A stretch of DNA of 64,000 nucleotides from NCBI GenBank assembly GCA_029851415.1, contig CM056741.1:66020282-66084281 (forward strand). The letters are read 5' to 3'. Below the pieces are notes generated by a model. It was not told the origin of the DNA, did not search any database, and saw only the letters and a list, made by a program, of their open reading frames with translations. Below, in pieces: positions 46,150-59,316 of this stretch (the stretch's first letter is position 1; each line of letters starts with the position of its first letter). The DNA comes from Eretmocerus hayati. Lineage: Eukaryota; Arthropoda; Insecta; Hymenoptera; Aphelinidae. The position numbers and the translations under genes are program-made.

Positions 46150-46886
46150 GTAAGTTTTTGTATTTGCTTTGGATCCAAATATTTTCTTCCGTCCGTAACG
46201 GCATTGATGCAATGTTTCTTGTAAGGAGGAAAATTTTGATACCCACATACCGTTATGGTGGCTGTTGAGGAAATGTGCAGCCCTAGTTTTGAAGTCTGAC
46301 CTAGAAAGTCGTGAGGGTGGTTGTGATTTTGGCAAAACTGGTATTTTTCGAGTTTGGAGGTGTTTGAATGTGAAAATTCGAGAATCCGGACCAAGAAAGA
46401 AGAGCAGAGGGGATTAACGTAAAGAGTGAGAGGAGTCAACAATTTTTTCTCAAAAAACTGATTTTGCATCGAAAATTGATCGATATCTATGAGTATCTAA
46501 CCTTCTTCCAACCGCCCACGATTTTTTTGATCGGATTTGTGAATCAGGGTGGCAGCTGCCCATAAGATTGCTCATTCGCACAAAATAAGCTATGGAAATT
46601 CCGAGGACATCTTCAATTTTTTGTCAATAATGATTCATATTGGTTTTCGACACTCAAAATTTCAAGATTCGTTGCGAGCACGCGCGCAACAATAAGAATA
46701 ACAATTTCACCATACTTCCACAGTTCGCCTTCTTCCGAACTTTTTTCACCAGAAAAGTAGTTTTGAAACTAGCAACAAATTGACTTGCTCTCCCATCTAT
46801 ACGTGCAGCCATTCATTTTTGCATGATCCCATAAGTGCAGATAACTAACAATGTCGTGGTAATGGTTCTCAAATTTGATCTTACAG
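46150..46886. other. 0.7-kb cyclase intron
   Basis: Nothing recognised. It ends with the acceptor GATCTTACAG (46877-46886). Confidence 0.5.
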
Positions 46887-47222
46887 CTTTTGGATCAACC
46901 AAAATACAAAGGTATAATCAAGATCAAGACGATAGGATCCACGTACATGGCTGCGTCCGGAATTACGGATACCGGGGACGATAGAGGAAAAGTTCCTTGG
47001 CAGCATTTGGCGAATCTCGTTGATTTTGCCATTGACTTGAAGAAAACTCTTTCGAAAATCAACGAGCAGAGCTTCAACCACTTTGTGCTAAAAATGGGAG
47101 TGAATCATGGGCCTATCACTGCAGGAGTCATTGGAGCACGAAAACCTCACTACGATATATGGGGCAATACCGTAAACGTCGCATCGAGGATGGAAAGTAC
47201 CGGAAAAGTGGGATTTCTACAG
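46887..47222 (+). CDS. Ac3: Adenylate cyclase 3, exon: C2 catalytic core
   Basis: Phase 0 at both ends, 112 codons. [20 protein letters not shown] and MAASGI contain the Lys that contacts adenine. [18 protein letters not shown] and [19 protein letters not shown] follow. [20 protein letters not shown] with [10 protein letters not shown] holds the adenine-specifying Asp (YDIWG) and the Asn and Arg of NTVNVASR that stabilise the transition state. All residues expected of an active C2 are present. Donor CAG/GTACAA. Confidence 0.96.
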
Positions 47223-47325
47223 GTACAATATCAGCTTTTCTTAAATTATTTCAGTGATTTGGAGTGTTGTAGCACATTGATCATAATCATACAGGCCCAC
47301 AAGATTAGAAAAATTTTTGATTAGA
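47223..47325. other. Intron start
   Basis: Short intronic stretch before a foldback element. It ends in TTTTGATTAGA-like sequence discussed as a possible target duplication. Confidence 0.4.
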
Positions 47326-48290
47326 AAGGGTGGGGGCCATTTCTGACGTATTTTGAGCTGCTGAACACGAATCCGAACACAACACAACGGCTTCTCCTGG
47401 CCGTTGTCGAATTATGGCAATATTTATGAGTTACAAAAGTACTAAGGTACGAGTTTTTGCGATTTAGAGGCAAATTACGGATTTTTTAAGCAAAGCTGGT
47501 GACGTAATCGTTTTTATTATCAAATTTTACGTCGAATATGGATTTTCTCAAAATTTTTGTACCTCTTAGGAAGCTAGAAAATCCCTTAGATGAGCTTAGA
47601 TTCCCTAGGCAGGGTATTTTTATCTTACATCAAAACGGTGACCAGATAGGCCAAAAATAAGATCGGGATCGGGTTTTGCGTCAAATTTCACATAAAAAAC
47701 GTACTTTTTGGGAATTTTTAGCTATGCTGGGTAGCTGAAAGAAAACGCGAGCGAAAGATTACACCTTTCAGGCTCCGAAAGATCACATACCCAGGATCAG
47801 TGTACTGATCCTGGGTGATTGTAGTGATTTTTTTAGTGATTTGTGCTCTGACTTTCATCTCTAGCTCTCAGCAGTGCTGAAAATCTCCAAAAATACGTTA
47901 CTGATGTGAAATTAGACGCAAAATCCGATCCCACCCTTAGTTTTGACCCACCTGATCACCATTTTCCTGTAGGATGCGATCACCCTGCCTAGAAAATTTA
48001 AGCCTTTTCAGGAGTTTTTCTAGCTCCCTAGGGGGTGCAAGAATTTTGAAAAAATGTATATCTTCGACGTAAAATTTGACGATAAAAACGATCCCGTCAT
48101 CAATTTCGCTTTAAAAAGTCACTATTTGCCTTCAAGAGCTCGTAACTTTTTGCAACTTCCTTCTATTTCGTAGCATTATTGTGACTCATAAATATGTCCA
48201 TAACTCGCAAACAGTGAGGAGAAGGTGTTGTTCTGAGTTTGGATTTGTGTTCAGCAGTTCAAAACACGTCAGAAATGACTTCCACCTTTT
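47326..48290. mobile_element. 965-bp foldback element in last cyclase intron
   Basis: Two inverted arms of about 465 bp fill the whole element, starting AAGGGTGG on the left and, inverted, AAAGGTGGAAG on the right, with CATTTCTGACGT(A/G)TTTTGA shared close to the ends. The arms have drifted, by eye around 80% alike. At the centre, 47789-47816 is a perfect hairpin of 13-bp stems around ACCCAGGATCAGT with a 2-base spacer. Flanks TGATTAGA (left) and TGATCAGA (right) could be an aged 8-bp target duplication. No coding capacity. Confidence 0.75.
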
Positions 48291-48670
48291 GTGATCAGAA
48301 AATTTTTTTCATTCTGTGGGCATGTGTTATCAATAGTCCATGCGCGAATGCGTTAGGTTGTGATAAGCTATACAGAGACCGAGTAAGACAGTTACCAGTG
48401 AAAATGAATAGAATTCATGATTCCATATGAAGTACTCTGGAAATAGGATTTGGAAGTTAAAAATTGATGAAGATCCAGGATTTCTTCATGACCAACACAA
48501 TTTCGACATTCTTCATCAATATTCTAATCTCTGAAAATGGAATGACTCCCATGATCTACTTGTTGTATCCTGGAATGATTCCCAGGTTAATCTTGATTAT
48601 CACTAGAAGAATGATGTAATTCAGTTTTCCTCGTGCCAGCTCAATAATAGTAATTACTTTCTGTTGTCAG
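48291..48670. other. Intron end
   Basis: Nothing recognised; ends with the acceptor CTGTTGTCAG (48661-48670). Confidence 0.5.
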
Positions 48671-48853
48671 GTAACCGATGAAACAAGAAAGATACTCGAA
48701 CCATTTGGCTTTGAATTCGAGGAGCGCGGCTTGGTATTTGTGAAGGGTAAAGGCGAGCTTCTCACGCACTACTTGATGAAGAAAGATGGAGTAGAATTGA
48801 AATTAGATAGTGATCTACCAATTGAGCCAAAACATAAAATTATTTATCAGTAA
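48671..48853 (+). CDS. Ac3: Adenylate cyclase 3, last exon: C2 end
   Basis: 60 codons and TAA. VTDETRKILEPFGFEFEERG leads to LVFVKGKGELLTHYLMKKDG, with the Lys of VKGKGEL that contacts the ATP phosphates in mammalian C2. A short hydrophilic tail ends PKHKIIYQ. There is no long extension, so the C-terminus is of ordinary length for the type. Possible AATAAA signals follow at 50157 and 50252, but the transcript end cannot be fixed. Confidence 0.94.
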   Translation, partial: VTDETRKILEPFGFEFEERGLVFVKGKGELLTHYLMKKDGVELKLDSDLPIEPKHKIIYQ

Positions 48854-51800
48854 TAGGCCCTAAGCAAAGGAAACCCTCGTGGTTGCACCAAAGAAGAAAT
48901 TGAGAAGACTTGATGAACATAATTGTGAATGCGAGCACTCAAAAGACCAATGTTCAGATGACGTTTAGACTCGTATAGTTATTCCATGTGTAAATACATG
49001 CATATTATAGTGAGACAAATGACGTGGATCGGTGGTAGTTAGCAAAGGTGTTCTACGTGTGATGGGAGAGTATAATAATAGAGAGTGTATTAATGTGTTG
49101 GACTTTCTACTGGCAAATAATGGAATCAAATTTTTCTTTAAAGATCTCCAATATTCAATATGGGAAATTCCATCCTTTGCTTTGCATAATGATCAAGTCT
49201 ACGAATTGATGTCATGCTTGCATTTCAATCGATGGAGAATAATTCGCGGAGAAACTTGCTTGCTCAATCTTTCAAGCATATGTCATTCCAGTAAGTTCAT
49301 ATTTACATACGTCATTCGTCATTTCTTTTGCGCAACCTTGAGAAGCGAGAAATTATTTTCATGAACTTATTTTCCACTGTAGTTATTTCACAACTTCAGA
49401 ATTGTCAAGTCCAGAGCTTTCAGTAAGATCAATATCTAGAATTTCAAAAAATCCTGAGCTCTTCAATCCCATAAACCGGGAGACCATGTAACTCATTTTT
49501 TGTGGATGGGATAGTCGTAGCCTTTGATGTGGATTCGAATCGTAACTTTTTGACCAATTGACGAGTGAGCTGGTCTTGATACTGAAGATAACTTCGACAT
49601 AACCATTTATCACCAGCCAAATGAGCCAAAAGCAGAAAAAGAGCATTTTCTATAAACATTATTCACATGCTCAAATTTGCTGTGCAATACTCTCGGATTG
49701 AACTTCCAATCTTGAATCTTCATCAACTCCTAATACTCATTTATTCAAAACCGATTGTGAAAATTCGACGTACCATAGAATCAATACTTTGAAATTTATC
49801 TATTCAAGTTCGATAACTTATCTCTCGCTCTTCGTTTTAAAAGCAACTACAAGATTATTCTGCAAAACAGATTTTCACTCAAGGTTTTTGGAGCAACATT
49901 GACATCTGAATTTTAAACACTTTTGTAATCGAATATGCACGTCATATCATACTCAAGAATTGCGACGAAGTTTTTATACATCCAATAAGCCTACAAGAGA
50001 ATTCATTGCTATTCTGTCTTCAGCCCAAAGGGATGAATGGACATGTTGGATCCCATCAATGATTATTTGAATGATTTTTCCACCAAAGGATCAGCAGAAT
50101 GGTGAACGTTGAAAGAGTAATGATTGATGAGTAGACTCTACTTGCATTCTATTCAGAATAAAGTATTAAAATCGCAATTACACGTGATCATCTCCAAAAT
50201 GAATGTTTTCATGATTTACATCGTGGATCCAAATTAATTCGATATTGGCCCAATAAAATACTGTGTAGCGTTGATTTAGTTAAATGTTGAGGAATTTTGG
50301 ATGCCATACAATACTCACACGCAGTTATCGTGGTAGGATAAATTTAGCGGAATTATCGTAGCAAGATCATATAAAGATAGAATTTTTACTTTCGGATTAT
50401 GTAAGATCCGAAACTTACTGGCTCGAGTATGACATGCCAACAGTATTCATCCATTTTCTTCAACTCCGAATATTCAAATTCTCAATGATTTGGACGGTAG
50501 ATATTCTCGATCAAATCCATATTCCGTCATGATGGACACACGAGAAGATGTTGAAGAGGAGCAGGATCAAAAAGAGATAACGATAGTTATGGATTATATT
50601 TTGTTGCAAGTATGAATTCATCAGGGTACGTGTACTCGCAGAATAGATTTTGTAGATTATAAGCTACGAAAACAATCCAAGCGAATTCTCATACTATTTA
50701 GAATGTGACCTTCGAAAATCATATATACTAATCTCCAAAAAGTATGATGGTTCTGACAAAAAATGGATACGCCAAACGGCCTAAATAAGATTTGAAAACG
50801 AAGGCACGATAGGCCCAGATTAGATGAAAGATGTGGAGATGATTTACATCATTTAGGACACGAAAGTATCTATTCAGTTAGTTTCAAATAATATTGATCG
50901 ATTGCATTATTCAAAATACAATTAAGTTTTGATATCCCAAAAAATTATAAATCCGCTTCTCCTCATTTTGATATTGTGTTTTGGAAATTTTGCAATAACA
51001 TCGTTGCAATAATGAAAAAGTAGCACATTCCTCTGTCAGAATCAGCTTTTGGAAGCTTCGTCAATGTTTTTTTAGATACATTTATTTTAAGTACATTCGA
51101 CTGTGATAGCGCTGTATTTGAATTTTCAAAGAATTATAATTAATATCTATAATTGTAAATATAGTACAAATTAGATCATTGAATCTCAGGATCTTTGGGA
51201 CCGACTCGATCCCGAACTTATGATCATTGATTGTAGATTATACCCTTGAGATTTAAAACAGAAACAAATTTTTTATAAAATCAAGTTAATCATGTACTTT
51301 TATTTGTCACTGTTGTTCATATGGTTCTAGTTGTAATTCTTGGATTGAGTAGTGATTATCACATTCAATAGTAAGAATATATTTTTTTATACTCGTCAAA
51401 ACCACCAAATCGTTTCCAGGCTCCCGCCATTTCTTCAAAGTTGAAAATGGTTCAGATTGAGTGAATCAAATATTTTAGTTCCCAATTTCTGACGCGATGC
51501 AATATTCCAATGAATCGATGAAGTTGCTGATACTTTTCACTCAATTTTACTCTGACAATAGTGGACAAGACACGTCTCTGATGAGAGTAAAAATTTTCAC
51601 AATCGATAATGGGCGATATCCATTGAGGAGGTCCCACAAAATCACTAATTGAGCTCTACGATTGTCATTGGATGTAATGTTGAATATAAATTATGATGTA
51701 ATTATTTGGTGAAATCACCATGAAGCATGAAAAGATAATCAAATGTAAGTGAGGATCGAAATAGCTAATGGATCAATAAAATCTAAATTGTGGATCTGTC

Positions 51801-52929
51801 TTGGACATTCAAGAAAAAATAAACACTATCTCACAGACACACATACATCGAGCGATGTAAAACATGATATCACTGTAGATACTTCAGCACTCCGTGATGA
51901 ATACATAAATTATGAATGTATGTATAGATAAACCGACGTAAATGTACATACACATGATGCGATGAAAAATAGGGTACAACAATTCATCTTCTCACTTCTT
52001 CAGAATTTTGAGCGGGAACTAAGAATATTCGGTCTACCCATGAGAATAAGTAAGGAATATCCCTGTAGTCGAAGCCAGGGTATTGATTTGTGAACTTTGG
52101 TGAATCTCATCAGCGGCTCCGGAACAAAATAGTTCTCCGTCTTCAAGTAAATCGCATTTCCAGGATTGATCATCATTCCGGACGTAATTTCGAACGTGTC
52201 CTTCAAGAATAAAATTTCAATAAGATGATTTTTTCTGCAGGGAGCCAAAGTATAATCTCGAGATGAAAAACAGGTACGCTAAAAGCGAGTTGATCCGGAG
52301 CCTCGATAAGCATAATCAAAGTTGGAATTCGCTCCATATCAATTAAGATATGAATTATTAGTCGCTGAAGATGATCAGTGAAAACCATATGCCTCGTTCT
52401 ATGTTCTCTATTATTTCTGGAATCAACTCTAATAAATTTCAAATTCAAAAACGGAATTCCAATATCTCATTCCTCATTCTAAGCCCCATTTGACCTCGAT
52501 AATATGTTATTAGATATACTGCGTATGGAGTTAGTTATTGAGTTGCTGTCATAGGAAACGAATGTATAGGTCTCACTCAAGTAAAAAATGAACATCATTA
52601 ATTTGCAATATTTTTATTGGAATCAGTTATTGGTATATTTGGAATCGATTGATTCACAGTATGACATACCCTAAATGAGCTTGATCACAAAGGGATCTGC
52701 TAATATTCTAAAGCTTAAAAAATTACCGGCGTGTGTCAAATCTAAAATGAGCCCATTTCAAAAATACGAGAATCGTTGAGTACTTACCTTCAAAGCCAGT
52801 GAACTAATAACGAGGATCAATATCCGGGAATTTTATAGGTTTTGTGAACTAGTTGAATTCGCTTTTTTAAATCAACGTCATCTTTATTCCAATAACCACA
52901 AATCTCAAGCTCCGACCTTTGATACATTG
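48854..52929. other. Intergenic, cyclase 3' flank
   Basis: AT-rich. Contains the cyclase 3' untranslated region of unknown length. AATAAA occurs at 50157-50162 and 50252-50257 on +. Open frames up to 110 codons (49032-49364) show no recognisable domain. Confidence 0.45.
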
Positions 52930-54080
52930 TTTTGAAGTCTAAGTTTGAAGTCTCGCTTGAGAAATTTTGGAGGTTTGTTGATTCATATTTATAGGATTTT
53001 TTTTGATGAGAACGATGTCGTAGTTAGTTTAAAAAAAAAAAAATGCTCTGACCTGTTAGATTTTTTGCATCACAGCCCCCTCAACGGATCACCCGTGCGA
53101 CATTTCGTTCAAAATCATGTATGCATGGTCTCCCCCCTAAAAGAAATTCTGACCTATTGGTCGGATTATGTGGGATTAGTTCCATTTTTTCGGGTCTAAT
53201 ATCTGCATTGTCTGGTTGAAATGCCTCAGAACTGGAACATCGAATTCTTTCAAGAAATTACGAGAGTACTCTTTGTTTGAGTAAAAAAAATACCTGAAGC
53301 GTGAAGACAGACTTGCAAAAATGGAGATGAAGTGCCATCAAAAAATGGTGTCAAACGTATATATGTCTAATCTTTGGTAATTTTTTTCCAACCTCTAAAA
53401 TTTTTCCCTCACATTTTTTTTCATCTGAATTCAGAAGTATTCTTGTGATTTTTCGAAAAATATTCTGAATTTTGACTCAAAGAAATGGAAACTACTCGAG
53501 TTCTACATGACTTGATGAATGTGTCAGAAATTTCCTACAGCGGCACTTCTGGTTCTTTTGGACAGAATGTATGAATTTGGCGATTCACTGATGGCAAGCC
53601 AGAAAAAAGTGGTCATAAATTTTTCTTAAAGGGGGGGGAGGGGGGGAGTTTAGCCTCATTTTGGAGTCTGAAATATAAATATATATCGAAGATATATCTC
53701 AAAAAGTCAGAAATATACATAATTATATAATTTTCTGGTGATATTTTCTCTTGATTCTTGCAGTTGTATGTTCACTAATCCGATGTAATATTCTGATCTG
53801 GACGGAAGAGTACTCTTGTGATTTTTTGAATTAATCGACATTTTTCGAGTTCTGAGGCTCTGGGCGAGAAAATTCAGATTTTTGACCCGAAAAAATGTAT
53901 CCAGTCGCACAGAATGTGATGGATGGGTCTGTGAATTTTTTTGGTGGTACTTTTCATGGTTTTGAACGAAATTTCGTATGGGTTTGGCGATCCACTGAAG
54001 GGTCCGCAAACCATAGAATGAATATGGTCGAAATTTTTTTTCTTTAAAACTGACTACACGTCCTCCCCTCAACTGCATAC
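52930..54080. repeat. Diverged direct and inverted repeat cluster
   Basis: A block at about 53436-53640 recurs in direct orientation at about 53808-54060: AGTA(T/C)TCTTGTGATTTTT, then GAGTTCT, then TTTGGCGAT(T/C)CACTGA, spaced about 370 bp. A third piece at 53085-53120 (CATTTCGTTCAAAATCATG) matches the second copy in inverted orientation. A G-rich patch lies at 53631-53648. An old, decayed repeat family; no coding capacity. Confidence 0.5.
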
Positions 54081-56105
54081 GCCATCGTCAGATCTCCAAT
54101 ATTCATATATTTATACCCATAAATATGAATCTTCAGCTCCCATGAACTCTCGGGCCAGATTCTGAAACTAAGGTAGCAACTCCATAACTTTTGATGTACA
54201 AGATTATCAACTTAAGTCATCTTTTATAACTATCTCGTACGTTGTTTAAGATGGTTGAGCCAAATATGCTCAGTTGCACAACTTAGGATTCAACCGAGGA
54301 AATACTGGAAGGCGATTCGATTGAAGTAAATCAAGCTTCAACATTTCCAAACGACAGATTAGAATCATTCAATACATTTCTGACAGACTTAAAGTTAAGT
54401 TTTGATCAAAATTAGTTTCTCTCGCTACTCGGATTTCAATATCCTCTCTCTAGGCTCGTGCAAAGTTGACCAGATGATTGACGCGTTTCGAGAAAGCCAA
54501 AGCAAAATTCATGCAAATTTCAGAAGGCACAAGGGCAGCGTTAATTAAATAGTTGAAAGTATCACTGAGCGTACTTTCATGAATAGCCCGGTTTTTCCAG
54601 CTGATAGGGTGTGCAAGCGATTACACCTCATACTACTATCCAAAATGAAAGAATGGATATAATCGAAATGAATGATCAATCAATGGAACTGATGCAATCA
54701 ATCTTATTGAGAGAAATTCATTATCGTAGAGAATTATGCAGCTGTGGAATACATGATTAAATGTTTCGATTGTCTCGACTTATTATTGAACCTTAAATTT
54801 TTTAGTGCAAGATTAATATCGATATATAACCGTCGTTGTTATATGTTACGGTTGATTGATCCTTAAACATGTATTTAATGTTTTTCAAGATAATTCTTAC
54901 ACCTAAATGAATCTCAACAAGGCTTGAGCAAATTTTGAATTCCAGCTCATCGGATGATCACAATAAGGTATAGCAGCGGAGTGACATCCTCAAATACCAT
55001 AAGCTGAATGAAAATAATTCAAGCAGGGCTCAGCAGATTATCTCTTACATACTAGGCGATGGGTTATTCAAGATTCTGATTGAGTAGGGGATTTTTCTGA
55101 AATATTTACTGTCCAGTGGACCGATGGCATCATCATGCCAAAATATCTTGCAGTGGCTCTGCCGAATAAGCTATGGGGACTTCATTTTGTAATTCAATAT
55201 CTGATGAGGAATTTCGACAAAGTGTACAAGGAGTGATAGAACAAATTTGCTCAACCAAGAGAGCAAGTTCAGCAACTTGGACCGATGCTCAAAATCACGG
55301 CACATCCAAGAGGCAAACCAAAATAATTTTAATCGGAAGGCTTTGAGATCAAGTCCAAACTGAAAGCACTATAAGAGTTTCGAGGAAAAACCCATATTAC
55401 AGCTCCTATGCTAATGCGGCCTCTAGATATCAAATAACATCTTTTACGAATCAAAAATGGCATTATAGTATAGTTATTTACAGGGTTGAGTATATACTAT
55501 ATTGATAATATTCTTTGCTGTACATTCGCGTATCTCGCATCATGTACTTCGTATCTGTCTCTTTATTTATCTATCTCAAAGGTTGCAAGCGACCGAATAG
55601 AAGAATGGCAGAAATTTTCCAATCATGAACCGTATGAGGATGCAACTTTGATCAATGTTTAATCGAGAGAAGTTTGACAAAATCTTCCAATACAAGATTC
55701 ATTCTGGACAAATATACTAATTCGGAAGGTAGAGAAAGCGAGAATTCTACATGATCAAACGTTTTTTCGTCTGATGTACATCTTAAAATCGAGAATCTGA
55801 ACTTGATAATTTATAAGTACAAGTTAAAGAGCACGGGATATGTTGAATTCTCCTCTTCAATAAATCGAACCCGTTCAACATCAGGGTGGTTTTTCATCAT
55901 GACCAGCCGATTTAACATTTTTTAAATTATCCAAAATCCCCCGACGTCGTCGGCGACGCCTCCACTGGGGTAGTCCAGCGTTGTTTTCCTGCCGTTTCCA
56001 TAGAGGCGACTCAAGAGTTGCTCTATAAATCGGGTATGGAGTGACGTTATTGATGGTGCCGATGGTAGCCTGATTATTGAGCTGTACCACCGGCACCAGC
56101 AAACC
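54081..56105. other. Intergenic, 3' flank of minus-strand gene
   Basis: No gene seen. TTTATT at 55562-55567 is an AATAAA signal read on the - strand, about 540 bases after the stop of the minus-strand gene, and is a plausible transcript end. Confidence 0.4.
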
Positions 56106-56430
56106 TCACGTTCTTGAAAATTTATAAACAACACCAAATAGCATTACGCTAACGAGTACGAGCACGACGGCCGTGACAACCTTGGCGCAGGCGTTTAAGC
56201 CACTCTCGTGGACACCGTCGAATGAACTTCGATGCTGCTGATGATTCTGGTGATGCTGACTTGAAGTTTGCTGCTTCGAGGCGAGACCTCGAGCTAGGGC
56301 GGGAAAAGCCAGGCTTTGAGTAAAAGTGAGTTTGTGCAGTGATTCTGATAGCGAGTAGGGACCGACGGAACCTCGGGCTGCCGCACGTAGAAGTGCATAT
56401 TCTAGGTCCAGTGCGTCGAACATGCTGTAC
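56106..56430 (-). CDS. Unrecognised gene, last exon: C-terminal membrane helix
   Basis: Acceptor ATTCCAG before 56430. The first base completes an Arg codon from the previous exon. It encodes 107 more residues: YSMFDALDLEYALLRAAARG, then SVGPYSLSESLHKLTFTQSL and AFPALARGLA, a Gln/His-rich stretch (SSQHHQNHQQHRSS), and near the end a membrane helix VVTAVVLVLVSVMLFGVVY followed by only KFSRT-type basic residues. The layout suggests a tail-anchored or single-pass protein with a very short tail. I do not recognise the family. Stop TGA at 56108-56106. Confidence 0.75.
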
Positions 56431-58975
56431 CTGGAATTTCAATGTTCAAAGGTGAAGGCACCAAGCTTGAGCAATATAAAAATCAGAACTAAATTCTCGT
56501 CTCAATTTTCATTAAAATTTTGGTACGGTACAAGAACTGATGGGGTAAGTTGGAACATCTCTTGTCTAAAGATAACTCGCGGGCTCCTAACTGGAGACTG
56601 ATTAGATTCTCTGCGGAGTTTGCCATTTACAGTGAACTGGGAAAAAACTTTATCTCACATTTAACTTTACATGCAAGCATCAAGTTGACCCGGGTATGCA
56701 CATTTCAGATACAGGATCGAATCAAGACCATAATCCAGCCGTTTTTCCGAGGGAAACGAACGGAATGAGTAGTGAAATTTTTTAACTACTCGTGAAGATG
56801 TTATCAGGTGACAAATGTGCCAGGAACGATTTGAGTTATTTGTTTTTGTCATAAAATAATAACATACTATCATCCCACACGAGGTTATTGATTCAAAACT
56901 CGATCAAAGGGTTTAGAGATCTCAAGATAGTTCAGAACTGTTTTTTTTCTGCAAGCCGGGATGAACTAACTGTTTGAGAACCTAGGTATTCAACCTATTG
57001 CCTAACTGGCTGGACGTACTCGGGTAAGAGAAATTAATCAAAAGATATTATGACAGATAGTATTATGACATGAATTTTCAGTCAAATCATCTCAGAATCT
57101 TTCAAAGACATTCATCTCTGCGATAGTCATAAATTGCAAGGGAAATTCAATCGATTATCCCTGTCGAATATGAATGTTCATGTGAATAAGGGTAACGCGC
57201 TAAAAGTTACGTTTATAAATTTCAATGCATTCTTTATCAAAGCTAAATTCATCAGAGAAAGAGCATGGTAATAACAGCAACAAGTTATCAGCAAAATATC
57301 GATTCTGTCTACCCACCACATCTATTTTGGATCTCAACGACATATTCTTCATTTTATAAATTCCATTTTCACTTAGAACATAGATATGGTTGAAATCCGA
57401 TATTTGTGATAAGTTTTGATTGACGTTTCGTAAAAATCTGAAAAATTCTCGAATATCTGTGGCAACACCAAAATATATCTCCACAATTATGGAGTCTCCC
57501 TATGTTCATATAATGTAAGAAAATGTAAAAAAACTGGTTTCAATGTTATAATTCTGCCAATTCTCGTCATTTTGTGACTAGTCATTGACTCATTTCATAT
57601 TAGAACATTTTACCGAATCTGGGAAGTGAGGTCCAAAGTGAGCGAACTAAAAAGATACCATCATATTCATTTCCTAAAGCAAATATTTCTCTGAATGTAC
57701 CGTTTCCACTTCTCCAAAAAGTGTGTGCTATTTCAACGACGACTCATTTTCGTTTTCTAGTTCATCCACGTTATTTAATTTCAAGTCGTTGAAGGAATAG
57801 TTTTCTATCGGAACTTCTATCGACGTGGCTCATACAGATGACGATATCTGCCTGGCTCGGATTACATGCAGAGTTGACTACATTGCTTGGACATTGACGT
57901 ATTAATGACACCGTAATCGCCCAGATGAATTCTACGATACAGTTTCAAGGAAATAATCCCTCTTTGTGTCTCACAGTTAGATACACGATGCAAATGAGCA
58001 CGGGCAAAGTTTTGATTTTATAATTAAGAAGAGTTGGTTGCTGTATCGCTCATCGATTGATCGGTGGCGATGGGTGGTTGCCCTTACACTCGGTTCATTA
58101 ATTATTTTGCTAGTTGCATGAATCTAGCTTGAAATGTTCCGTGAGGTGCGTAGCTACATATGAGATAGGAGTTCTTTATTGGAAGAATTCCCAAATAGGT
58201 TAGAAACTTGGTGCTCAGTGAAATTAATAATTGCCAGTTATAGGCTACTGAAGCCCTAAATATTGATGTGTGATGAGGAGAAACATATTTATTGATAAAG
58301 CTCGCTAACTTAGCAAACACGAGTTCTCTTCTACCGCCGAGCCGATTGGTTAGAACACCGCACGGGGCTTCATATTTATATCGTAATTTTTCTAATGCTA
58401 CAGCGACTCAAATTTCGATAACTTTCCCAAGTGGCCTTAGAAAAAGCCCCAATACAACAACAATACATCCAACCCGTTGATGTTTATCCATTATATTCAA
58501 TTGGTATAACTCATGGATCATCCACATCATTCCAAGTATCGTCAGCATGAAAATTCCGGAATCCTAGATTCAATGCTCTCAAAAATCTGTGCAACTTCCC
58601 TTCCTCGCTAATTGTCATCAAATTAAAGAATACGACCTGCATAATTATATTTCAAGAAGAAAGATTTGGAGATGGTCCCAACTACCATTTCGAATCAAGT
58701 TACAACTTGAAGTAGAAATTGGGTATCACTCAAAATTCTAGCACGAAATGATTCGTCGAGTCATTTATCCAAGACTTTATGAATCTGCAGACTTGTCAAT
58801 ATGTTCGTTAGACACGTTCCAAGGAGATTGAATTTTTCATAAACTTACAGGATATCCCTGAATTTCATGATCAAGTGGGTCAACGGACTCTCATGACTTT
58901 TTGTTGGGCACAGAAAAAACTAAGCGTATCGAACTCCCAATACCCATCACAATGAAAAGAAAAATGAGTAATCAC
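56431..58975. other. 2.5-kb intron of minus-strand gene
   Basis: Intron between the last two identified exons. No repeat or gene recognised; several open frames under 100 codons without motifs. Confidence 0.45.
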
Positions 58976-59316
58976 CTGCTACTGCGTCGACGTTCATGCA
59001 CCGAATGTAACACAGAGCTTGGAACGGAACGCAGACTGCCAGTGGTTGAACTGGAAGGGCTCACTGGCTGCCTCAAATCCGCATCCTCGTCGCCCGATCC
59101 GGCCCCGACTGGCGAGCCTTGATCCTTGTGATGTCCGTGATGATGGTGATGATGATGATGGTGATGCAGGCCAATCTTGAGCCGGGCATGATCGGGATGG
59201 AGCAAACTTGGACGCCTCGACTCGTCCTGGGGTGTGGTTGCAATCGTCGGGCTGGTTGCCGACGTTGTGCAGGTTGCGCTCACTCCACCAGTTGTGCATG
59301 TCGGCGAGGGTGATAC
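58976..59316 (-). CDS. Unrecognised gene, middle exon: Ser/Thr-rich with His tract
   Basis: Acceptor AAATTCAG before 59316 and donor GCAG/GTGATT after 58976. It is 341 bases: 113 codons plus two bases, so the phase matches both neighbours. It encodes VSPSPTCTTGGVSATCTTSA, a Ser/Thr-rich part, then DESRRPSLLHPDHARLKIG, ten consecutive His from CAC/CAT codons (about 59130-59165), an acidic GSGDEDADLRQPVSP, and HSVHERRRSS at the end. Likely disordered. An alternative frame with ADMHNWWSERN is also open but does not fit the splice phases. Confidence 0.75.

Larger units (their letters stand above)
7445..48853 (+). other. Ac3: Adenylate cyclase type 3 gene, 3' portion (8 exons)
   Basis: Gene span. 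The exons 7445-7824, 25138-25422, 29027-29313, 30862-31193, 32427-32774, 45844-46149, 46887-47222 and 48671-48853 each have GT/AG borders and join with consistent phases (0/2, 2/1, 1/0, then 0 throughout) into 818 residues and a stop. The order is membrane helix 6, C1a, C1b, helices 7-12, C2. C2 matches the type-3 class best ([42 protein letters not shown]). The protein would make cAMP from ATP at the plasma or ciliary membrane under G-protein control; in flies the ortholog Ac3 is linked to clock neurons. The first introns are 17.3, 3.6, 1.5, 1.2 and 13.1 kb. The N-terminus and helices 1-5 are outside the window or not found. Confidence 0.93.
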
